From: Pseudomonadota bacterium
Lineage (GTDB): Bacteria > Pseudomonadota > Gammaproteobacteria > Burkholderiales > Ferrovaceae
DNA: 8,774 bases
Direction of reading: 5' to 3'
Assembly (NCBI GenBank): GCA_021811005.1
Contig: JAJZPY010000083.1
Location: 1-8,774, forward strand
In this document: positions 1 to 5,825 of the stretch, one piece after another
How positions within the stretch are numbered: position 1 is the stretch's first letter
Layout: every line of letters starts with the position of its first letter
Translations under genes and position numbers: made by a program
Notes under the pieces: model-generated
Seen by the model: the letters and a program-made list of their open reading frames with translations, nothing else
What the model was told of the DNA's origin: nothing
Databases searched by the model: none

Positions 1-36
1 TAGACTTCCCTTTCAACCCGAGCTTTTTTGCCCCAC

Positions 37-960
37 ATGCCCCACACGCATCCGGAACGCCCCCGCTGGAAAGGTTTTCTTGCCGCCGCCGTTGTCATTG
101 CCTGCTGGACCGGCTTCAACATCGTCTCGCGTCTGGGAGGCAAAAGTCCGCTGACACCTTTCGACATGGCCGCGCTGCGTTTTGCGGTATCGGGCTGCTT
201 CATGTTGCCGGTGTTCATCGCCGTGAAAAACAGCCTGCCCCTGCCCCGGCTGCTGGCGGTGGCCGGGGTCGGCGGACTTTTTTATGCATTGTTCGTTTAC
301 AGCGGATTCGTTTTCGCGCCGGCAGCCCACGCCGGCATCATCGTCAATGGGGGCGTCCCGCTGGGTACGGCACTGCTGGCCTGGGTCTGGCTCAAGGACC
401 GCCCTTCCTCCCGCGCCTTCACGGCGCTCGGCCTTGCCGCCACGGGGGTGCTGATCCTTGGCCTCAACAGTCTGGGCGGACCGCATGACCAAAACAGCCT
501 GGAATGGGCCGGCGACCTGTGTTTCGTGGCCGCTTCGCTGCTGTGGGCCTGCTATGGTTTGCTGGTGCGCCTCTGGCACGTGCGCCCGATCGATGCGGTG
601 AGCGGCATTGCCGTGACTTCAGCCTGCATCTATCTGCCGATTTATGCCCTGCTGCTTCCCAAGGGGCTGGGAGCCGCGTCGCTCAACGACATCCTGTTGC
701 AGGCGGTGTACCAGGGGGTGATCGCTGCGCTGGTGGCCGCATTCAGCTACGCCTACGCCACCCTCTCGCTCGGTTCGGGCGTCGCATCGCTCATGCTGGC
801 CATCGTTCCCGGCACATCGGCACTGCTGGCCGTGCCATTCCTGGGCGAAGCCATCACGGGCGTGACGGGACTGGGGGTGATTCTGGTGACGGTGGGGGCC
901 GGGCTGGGTGCGCTGATCAAAAAAACAGCACCAGCACCCAAACCACGGCCACATGGATGA
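37..960 (+). CDS. DMT superfamily transporter, EamA family (10-TM drug/metabolite permease)
   Basis: Probable inner-membrane permease of the drug/metabolite transporter superfamily. From the ATG at 37 it has 307 residues, the usual length for EamA proteins. The sequence is almost all hydrophobic helices arranged as two halves of about five segments each. The first half begins just after a short basic, proline- and histidine-rich N-terminus; the second begins near the stretch LEWAGDLCFVAASLLWACYG. This matches the duplicated EamA fold. The tail after the last helix is short and basic (KK...PKPRPHG). An in-frame TAG at 1-3 shows that the gene is complete. The start is uncertain: neither the ATG at 37 nor an in-frame TTG at 28 has a clear Shine-Dalgarno sequence. 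The last 44 bases overlap the 3' end of dgkA on the opposite strand. EamA proteins export amino acids, metabolites or drugs, and the sequence does not reveal the substrate. Confidence 0.9.
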   Translation: MPHTHPERPRWKGFLAAAVVIACWTGFNIVSRLGGKSPLTPFDMAALRFAVSGCFMLPVFIAVKNSLPLPRLLAVAGVGGLFYALFVYSGFVFAPAAHAGIIVNGGVPLGTALLAWVWLKDRPSSRAFTALGLAATGVLILGLNSLGGPHDQNSLEWAGDLCFVAASLLWACYGLLVRLWHVRPIDAVSGIAVTSACIYLPIYALLLPKGLGAASLNDILLQAVYQGVIAALVAAFSYAYATLSLGSGVASLMLAIVPGTSALLAVPFLGEAITGVTGLGVILVTVGAGLGALIKKTAPAPKPRPHG

Positions 961-1300
961 GGCTGAGCAGCACAGCGGCACTGCCAATATCCTTGGCACG
1001 CTTGGCGAGCAGGTGATTTTCCAGGGAAATGCGGTCCACGGCCGCTTCCACCGCCGAGTTGAGCAATTCCACCAGCAATACCAGCAGGATGCTGCCCGCC
1101 ATCAACGCATGGCCCGCGCCAGAAGCCGGCAGAAACAACGACAGGGGAATCAGCACGGCGGCCAGCACCACTTCCTGGCGAAACGCGCTTTCATGGCGGT
1201 AAGCGACGGCAAAGCCGTCGAGCGAATAGCCCAGCGCATTCCAGACCCGGCGCAGCCCGGTTTTCCCCTTGTAAGGGCTTTCAGGGTGGGGAGGGTTCAA
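917..1300 (-). CDS. dgkA: Diacylglycerol kinase (prokaryotic DgkA family), TTG start
   Basis: Small integral membrane kinase that phosphorylates diacylglycerol with ATP to phosphatidic acid. The 127-residue length and three hydrophobic segments (about residues 45-60, 66-80 and 107-126) match the E. coli trimeric enzyme. Family residues are visible: the amphipathic HESAFRQE segment (E37, E43), the active-site stretch VELLNSAVEAAVDR with E78, N81 and the likely catalytic base E85, and RAKDIGSAAV with K103 and D104. The start is a TTG whose bases overlap the TGA stop of the upstream glycosyltransferase gene (TTGA). An SD-like AGGGTGA lies 6 bases upstream, and no in-frame ATG occurs before the conserved part. 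This suggests translational coupling. In many bacteria DgkA recycles diacylglycerol left by osmoregulated-glucan synthesis. Here its position behind a PlcP-like enzyme and a glycosyltransferase suggests it handles diacylglycerol from membrane lipid remodelling (inference). Confidence 0.95.
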   Translation of the reverse strand: MNPPHPESPYKGKTGLRRVWNALGYSLDGFAVAYRHESAFRQEVVLAAVLIPLSLFLPASGAGHALMAGSILLVLLVELLNSAVEAAVDRISLENHLLAKRAKDIGSAAVLLSLIHVAVVWVLVLFF

Positions 1301-2334
1301 ACGCTTTCACCCTGCAACGCGGCAACGCCGGCCCGTTCCGGCATGGGGCGCAAGTGGCCGAGAAACTGCTGGGTGGCCGCACGCCAGGAAAACTTTTCAG
1401 CATGCGCACGCGCGACTTCCCTCGGAATGGCCAGCGCCTGCAGGCAGGCCTCGCGCAAATCCTCGTGCATCACCCCGGCCCCCGACGAGCCGATCACATC
1501 GAGCGGCCCGGTGACGGGATAAGCCGCCACCGGACACCCGCAGGCCATGGCTTCCAGCAGCACCAGCCCGAACGTGTCGGTTTTGCTGGGAAACACGAAC
1601 ACGTCGGCCGAGGCATACACTTCCGCCAACTGGGTCTGGTTGAGCACGCCCAGATAATTCACGTCGGGATGCGCCTGCTTGATGCGCGCCAGCGCCGGGC
1701 CATCGCCCGCCACCCACTTCGATCCCGGCAGATCCAGGTTCACGAAGGCATCCACGTTCTTTTCAACCGCCACCCGGCCCACGTACAGAAAAATCGGCGG
1801 CTTGGTGTTGAGCTTGTTGACGTCCTGCAGGCGAAAAATGTCGAGATCCACTCCCCGGCTCCACAACACCACGTTGCGAAACCCGTAGGACTCCAGGTCC
1901 CTGACCACGACCGGCGTGGGTGCCATGACCGCGCGCGACGGGCCGTGAAACCAGCGCAGGAAGGCGTAGGTCCAGGACAGCGGAATGGCAAAGCGCGCTT
2001 TCACATACTCCGGAAAGCGCGTGTGATAAGCCGTGGTGAAAGGCAGGCCGTCGCGCAGCGCGCAGGCCCGGGCCGCCATGCCCAATGGCCCTTCGGTGGC
2101 AATGTGCAGGGCGTCCGGGGCAAAGGCCCGGATGCGGCGGCGCACGGTCGTGCCCGGCAGGAGCGAAAGCCGGATGTCCGGATACGTGGGGCACGGCAGC
2201 GTCCGGAACGTGAGCGGCGTGAGAAATTCCACCTGGTGGCCCAGCGCTTCCAGTTCCCGGCGGGTATTCTTGAGCGTGCGAACCACGCCATTGACCTGGG
2301 GCTCCCAGGCATCGGTCACAATCATGATTTTCAT
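1297..2334 (-). CDS. GT4-family glycosyltransferase, Agt/PimB-like (probable lipid glycosyltransferase)
   Basis: GT-B fold retaining glycosyltransferase of 345 residues. It probably transfers a sugar from a nucleotide-sugar donor to a membrane acceptor. The N-terminal acceptor domain opens with MKIMIVTDAWEPQVNGVVRT, typical of GT4 enzymes that act on lipid or phosphatidyl-inositol acceptors. The donor domain begins near residue 182 (FLYVGRVAVEKN) and carries GDGPAL (210-215), YASADVFVFPS (240-250) and the donor-site segment DTFGLVLLEAMACG (253-266). In that segment the usual E-x7-E appears as D253-x7-E261, a variant common in this subgroup. The ATG overlaps the stop of the phosphoesterase gene (ATGA) and has GGAG 8 bases upstream; its own stop overlaps the dgkA start. 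Lying between a PlcP-like phosphoesterase and DgkA, it is a good candidate for an Agt-type diacylglycerol glycosyltransferase. The donor sugar and acceptor cannot be read from the sequence. A mannosyl- or glucosyltransferase with another acceptor remains possible. Confidence 0.9.
   Translation of the reverse strand: MKIMIVTDAWEPQVNGVVRTLKNTRRELEALGHQVEFLTPLTFRTLPCPTYPDIRLSLLPGTTVRRRIRAFAPDALHIATEGPLGMAARACALRDGLPFTTAYHTRFPEYVKARFAIPLSWTYAFLRWFHGPSRAVMAPTPVVVRDLESYGFRNVVLWSRGVDLDIFRLQDVNKLNTKPPIFLYVGRVAVEKNVDAFVNLDLPGSKWVAGDGPALARIKQAHPDVNYLGVLNQTQLAEVYASADVFVFPSKTDTFGLVLLEAMACGCPVAAYPVTGPLDVIGSSGAGVMHEDLREACLQALAIPREVARAHAEKFSWRAATQQFLGHLRPMPERAGVAALQGESV
1307..1313 (-). promoter_or_regulatory. 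Ribosome binding site that fixes the TTG start of dgkA
   Basis: On the - strand AGGGTGA lies 6 bases before the TTG at 1300-1298, inside the last codons of the glycosyltransferase gene. It matches the 3' part of the consensus AGGAGGTGA. With the overlapping stop it supports TTG as a real start coupled to upstream translation. Confidence 0.6.
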
Positions 2335-3224
2335 GCCACAGTCTCCAGGGTTGGCGTTTCTTCATCGAGGACGGTCGGTCCCAGGTTGAGCGGCGCATCC
2401 ACCCGGTTGCGCCACTCCACGATCTTCAGCTCCCCTTCGAAGGTCTCCACCAGCGCCGTCATGCTTTCCACCCAGTCGCCGTCGTTGCAGTAGAGCAGGC
2501 CGCCGATGTCCCGGATTTCCGCTTTGTGGATATGGCCGCACACCACGCCGTGGCAGCCGCGGCGGCGCGCCTCTTCGGTCATCACTTCCTCGAAGGCGGC
2601 AATGTAGTTCACGGCATTCTTGACCTGCTGTTTGAGGTACTGGGATACCGACCAGTAGGGCATGCCCAGTCGCGCACGCACGGCATTGAGCCACTGGTTG
2701 AACTTGAGCACCAGGGTGTAGAGCGTGTCGCCCAGATGGGAAAGCCAGCGCGCATGCTGGGTCACCCCATCGAACAGGTCGCCGTGCACCACCCACAGCC
2801 GGCGGCCGTCCGCCAGCGTATGCACCGCCTCTTCCGCCACTTCCACGTCGCCGAAGGCGAGCCCTGCAAACTGGCGCGCCAGCTCGTCGTGGTTTCCCGG
2901 CACATAGACCACGCGCGTGCCCTTGCGTGCCTTGCGCAGCAGCTTCTGTACCACGTCGTTGTGGGTCTGCGGCCAGTACCAGCTTTTTCTGAGCTGCCAT
3001 CCGTCCAGAATATCGCCCACCAGATAAAACGTTTCCGCTTCGTGGCAGCGCAGGAAATCGAGCAGGTAGTCGGCCTTGCAGCCGGGCGTACCCAGGTGAA
3101 TGTCGGAAATCCAGATGGCGCGGTAATTGAAGCTTTCGCCCCGGGAATGAATTTCGACCCGGGGGGGAGTGGAGTCAGGCGTGATCGGGCGCGGTGATAA
3201 CAATATGGCTGGGGTCCATTTCAA
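2331..3224 (-). CDS. Calcineurin-like metallophosphoesterase, LpxH-like / PlcP-type (putative phospholipase C)
   Basis: Two-metal phosphoesterase of the group often annotated UDP-2,3-diacylglucosamine diphosphatase. All five metal/catalytic motifs are present: D41-x-H43 (ISDIHLGTPGCKADYLL), GD71 (LVGDILDGW), G-N111-H112-D113, H147-G-D149 and G-H231-x-H233. The core runs from about residue 33 to 270 and includes the WYWPQTHNDVVQK and PYWSVSQYLK signatures. These are typical of the PlcP-like subgroup rather than of classical LpxH, which is about 240 residues long. PlcP proteins of phosphate-starved Agrobacterium, Sinorhizobium and marine bacteria release diacylglycerol from phospholipids. The neighbouring glycosyltransferase and dgkA favour that role here, though a lipid A function cannot be excluded from sequence alone. 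The 5' end is the least certain in the window. TTG at 3224 is the first start codon after an in-frame stop (the TAA of the ATPase gene), its SD is weak, and the first 32 residues show no recognisable conservation. A second in-frame TTG lies at 3203. Confidence 0.9.
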   Translation of the reverse strand: MKWTPAILLSPRPITPDSTPPRVEIHSRGESFNYRAIWISDIHLGTPGCKADYLLDFLRCHEAETFYLVGDILDGWQLRKSWYWPQTHNDVVQKLLRKARKGTRVVYVPGNHDELARQFAGLAFGDVEVAEEAVHTLADGRRLWVVHGDLFDGVTQHARWLSHLGDTLYTLVLKFNQWLNAVRARLGMPYWSVSQYLKQQVKNAVNYIAAFEEVMTEEARRRGCHGVVCGHIHKAEIRDIGGLLYCNDGDWVESMTALVETFEGELKIVEWRNRVDAPLNLGPTVLDEETPTLETVA

Positions 3225-3249
3225 GTTTCGCCCATTGAGCCACGCGCAA

Positions 3250-3289
3250 GTGACCGATTTGTTAACGGCTGGTTAAGGTTTTGTGACGA
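3250..3289 (-). promoter_or_regulatory. Candidate PhoB-box-like array of four 11-base-phased heptamers upstream of the phosphoesterase gene
   Basis: Reading the - strand, four heptamers occur at exact 11-base steps: TCGTCAC (3289-3283), CCTTAAC (3278-3272), CGTTAAC (3267-3261) and CGGTCAC (3256-3250). All share T at position 4 and AC at positions 6-7, and three begin with C. The known Pho box is a direct repeat of CTGTCAT/C-like heptamers with 11-base periodicity and AT-rich spacers, so both phase and core resemble it. The two outer copies keep GTCA. A weak -10-like CTCAAT (3239-3234) lies 10 bases beyond the last heptamer. Cautions: the repeats are degenerate, the first two overlap the ATPase stop region, and an alternative reading is a 5-base inverted repeat TTAAC-CAGCC-GTTAA (3276-3262). 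Confidence 0.35.
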
Positions 3290-5798
3290 CCCCGGACAAG
3301 GCGCGCTTGGCCAGCTCCAGCGGCAGGACCGTTGCCAGCCCCAGGCCAAAGGCGGCCAGCCAGGTCTGCGGCGTCAGCGTGCGGAAAGAGAACAGGGCAG
3401 CCAACGGCGGCCAGGCCGTCACACACACCAGCCCGACCACGGTCAGCACCAGCACGCGCAACGCCGTTTTCGAAAGACGCCCCAGCAGCCGCCCCACGCC
3501 TGGACGGGGAGAACGGGAAGCCAGGATCAGGGCGATATTGGCACCGATCAGGGCCACGAACGTCATGGCGCGAGCCGTCCCCTCCTGCACGCCGCCCTGA
3601 ACCGCCCACAGGTACTGGGCACATACGACCGCCGTGGCCAGCAGGCCGAATATCAGGCTCATCACCAACTGCCGGTTCGAAAGCAGCGCTTCGGTCGTCG
3701 CCCGGGGAGGGCTTTCCATGAGCGGCTCTCTTCCTTCCTCGGCCTCGAACACCACCGAACAGGCCGGATCGATGACCAATTCCAGAAAGGCGATGTGGAC
3801 GGGAGCCAGCACCGGAGGCCAGCCCATGAGCACAGGCAACAGGCTCAGTCCAATAGTGGGCACATGCACGGCGATGGTATAGACCAGGGCCTGGCGAAGA
3901 TTGGCATAGATTCTGCGACCCAGCTCTATGGCGGTGACAATGGCGGAAAAATCGTCTTCCAGCAGCACCAGCGAGGCCGCCTCGCGGGCCACGTCGGTGC
4001 CGCGCTTGCCCATGGCCACGCCGATGTGCGCCGACTTGAGCGCCGGCGCATCGTTCACGCCGTCTCCAGTCATGGCGACGATTTCTCCCCGGCGCTTGAG
4101 CGCATTCACCAGCAGCAGTTTCTGGGCCGGCGTCACCCGGGCAAACACGCAGGTCTGGGCCGTCCGCTCATCCAGCATCTCCTGCGACCAGGATTCCATT
4201 TCGGCGCCGGTGATGACCCGGCGGCAGTCGATGCCCGCACCCTGGGCAATGGCCCGCGCCGTTCTCGGGTGATCGCCCGTGATCATCACGATGCGAATGT
4301 GGGCGTTGCGGCACAGGCGAACGGCAGCAGGCACTTCAGGGCGCAGCGGATCGGAAAGGCCGGCCAGCCCCACCCACTCGAAGTCGAAGTCGTGTTGCGC
4401 ATCCGGCCACGATTCGCCGCGATGAATGGCCCGGGCCACGCCCAGCACCCGCAATCCCCGGTCCGCCATGGACTCCGACTGGCGGGCCACTTCGCGCCGC
4501 ATCGCTTCGGGCAGGTGACACAGGTCGGCCACGGCTTCCGGCGCCCCTTTGGCCGCCACCACGGCATGGCTGCCGTCGTCGGGCTGCCACAAATGGGTCA
4601 TGGCCGGCAGCTCCGGCGTGAGTTCGTATTCGCGAACCAGCGCCCAGTCGGCATGCAAATGCTCCGTATGGGCCAGATAATCATGCGCAAACGAGTGAAA
4701 GGCCCGTTCCATCGGATCATGCGGCTCGATTTCGCTGGCCAGCACCGCATATTCCAGGAGCAGGTGATAACGTTCCGGAAAGTCGCGGATCGCGAGGTCG
4801 CCCACATCAAGCACCTGGCCCTCCACGCAAAGGCTGCTCAGGGTCATGCGGTTCTGGGTGAGCGTTCCGGTCTTGTCCACGCACAGCACGGTGGTCTCAC
4901 CCAATGTTTCGATGGCATTGAGACGCCGCGTCAGCACCCGGTGCCGGGAAATCCGGCGCGCGCCCAGGGCCAGGAACACGATCAGGATCACCGGAATTTC
5001 CTGCGGCAGAATCGCCATGGCAAGCGTGATGCCCGCCAGCGCCCCTTCCAGGAAGCCTCCCCGCAACGCCCAGTACAGGCCCACCAGCAGCAGGCAAAAA
5101 GCCAGGGCAATCCAGGCCAGGCGCTTCGTCAACCGGGCCAGTTCCTGCTGCAGGGGGGATGTCTCAAACTTCACCGTTTCCAGGGACCGGCCAATGGCGC
5201 CCAGGCGCGTGCCGTCGCCGATGGCCGTCACCCGCACCAGGCCTTGCCCGCGCACCACCAGCGTTCCGGCATAGACGCGCCCCACCTCGTCGGCTGCCGG
5301 CGCCTCCTGCGCGGTCGCTGCCTTGGCCACGGGCACGGATTCGCCCGTGAGCAGCGACTCATCCACCGCAAGCTCGTGGGCCTGAAGCACCCACGCGTCC
5401 GCCGGTACCCGGTCGCCTTCCACCAGGGCCAGCAAGTCGTCCCTCACCACGTCGCGTCCGGCAATCCGCATGGGTACCCCGTCGCGAATGGCCAGCGCGC
5501 GCGGGCTCGACAGGTCGCGCAAGGCTTCCAGCGTGCGCTCGGTGCGGCGCTCCTGGGCGATGGTCACCCCCATGATGATGATGACAAAGCCCAGCAATGC
5601 CAGCGCATCCCCCGGCTTCCCCAGCACCAGATAGACGAGGCCGGCCCCCAGCAGCAGCAGGAACATGGGTTCACGGGAAATTTCGGCCGCAATGGCCCAG
5701 AAGGTGCGCCGGGGTTCCCGGCTCAGGATATTGGGACCTTCCGCCGCCTGGCGGGCCGCCACGGTGGCGGCATCAAGCCCCCGGTATTCGTCAATCAT
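3273..5798 (-). CDS. P2-like cation-transporting P-type ATPase, substrate unknown
   Basis: Inner-membrane ion pump of 841 residues driven by ATP through an aspartyl-phosphate intermediate. The catalytic motifs are complete: TGES (151-154, actuator domain), DKTGTLT with phosphorylated D308, KGAP (418-421, nucleotide domain), TGD (507-509) and TGDGVNDAP (577-585). The short N-terminus (GLDAATVAARQAAEGPN) is the cation-ATPase N-terminal domain, and no heavy-metal-binding domain is present. Membrane pairs lie near residues 43-80, 225-275, 633-660, 664-682, 710-733 and 745-830. Overall order and length match Ca2+/PacL-like pumps. The ion-site residues differ, however: M4 reads LPQEIP instead of PEGLP, and M6 reads ELVIDP, so Ca2+ should not be assumed. 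The ATG has GGGGGAGAA upstream (5816-5808), about 11 bases from the start codon. The gene begins 27 bases after the c-di-GMP gene, so the two may be co-transcribed. The last bases overlap the candidate regulatory array for the next gene. Confidence 0.93.
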   Translation of the reverse strand: MIDEYRGLDAATVAARQAAEGPNILSREPRRTFWAIAAEISREPMFLLLLGAGLVYLVLGKPGDALALLGFVIIIMGVTIAQERRTERTLEALRDLSSPRALAIRDGVPMRIAGRDVVRDDLLALVEGDRVPADAWVLQAHELAVDESLLTGESVPVAKAATAQEAPAADEVGRVYAGTLVVRGQGLVRVTAIGDGTRLGAIGRSLETVKFETSPLQQELARLTKRLAWIALAFCLLLVGLYWALRGGFLEGALAGITLAMAILPQEIPVILIVFLALGARRISRHRVLTRRLNAIETLGETTVLCVDKTGTLTQNRMTLSSLCVEGQVLDVGDLAIRDFPERYHLLLEYAVLASEIEPHDPMERAFHSFAHDYLAHTEHLHADWALVREYELTPELPAMTHLWQPDDGSHAVVAAKGAPEAVADLCHLPEAMRREVARQSESMADRGLRVLGVARAIHRGESWPDAQHDFDFEWVGLAGLSDPLRPEVPAAVRLCRNAHIRIVMITGDHPRTARAIAQGAGIDCRRVITGAEMESWSQEMLDERTAQTCVFARVTPAQKLLLVNALKRRGEIVAMTGDGVNDAPALKSAHIGVAMGKRGTDVAREAASLVLLEDDFSAIVTAIELGRRIYANLRQALVYTIAVHVPTIGLSLLPVLMGWPPVLAPVHIAFLELVIDPACSVVFEAEEGREPLMESPPRATTEALLSNRQLVMSLIFGLLATAVVCAQYLWAVQGGVQEGTARAMTFVALIGANIALILASRSPRPGVGRLLGRLSKTALRVLVLTVVGLVCVTAWPPLAALFSFRTLTPQTWLAAFGLGLATVLPLELAKRALSGVVTKP

Positions 5799-5825
5799 GG
5801 CGTCGGATTCTCCCCCGACTGCAAA

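Noticed and set aside
21..30. T-run after GAGC near the left edge, considered as the tail of a terminator of an upstream gene.
   Set aside because: The stem that should precede it would lie in only about 20 visible bases and no inverted repeat is seen there.
13..579. A 188-codon open frame on the - strand under the EamA transporter gene.
   Set aside because: The + strand frame has two clear EamA halves with membrane helices; the antisense product is a polar, repetitive-looking sequence without a domain.
1204..1220. Perfect 7-base inverted repeat CGACGGC-AAA-GCCGTCG.
   Set aside because: It lies in the early coding part of dgkA, is explained by the codons for a conserved LDGFAV segment, and has no T-run, so it is not a terminator.
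1354..2493. A 379-codon open frame on the + strand opposite the glycosyltransferase and phosphoesterase genes.
   Set aside because: Same low-information Arg/His/Gln-rich composition, no domain, and it crosses two real genes on the opposite strand.
3262..3276. Inverted repeat TTAAC-CAGCC-GTTAA at the end of the ATPase gene, considered as a terminator.
   Set aside because: The stem is only 5 bases, mostly AT, with no following T-tract. It may be an operator-like dyad but not a Rho-independent terminator.
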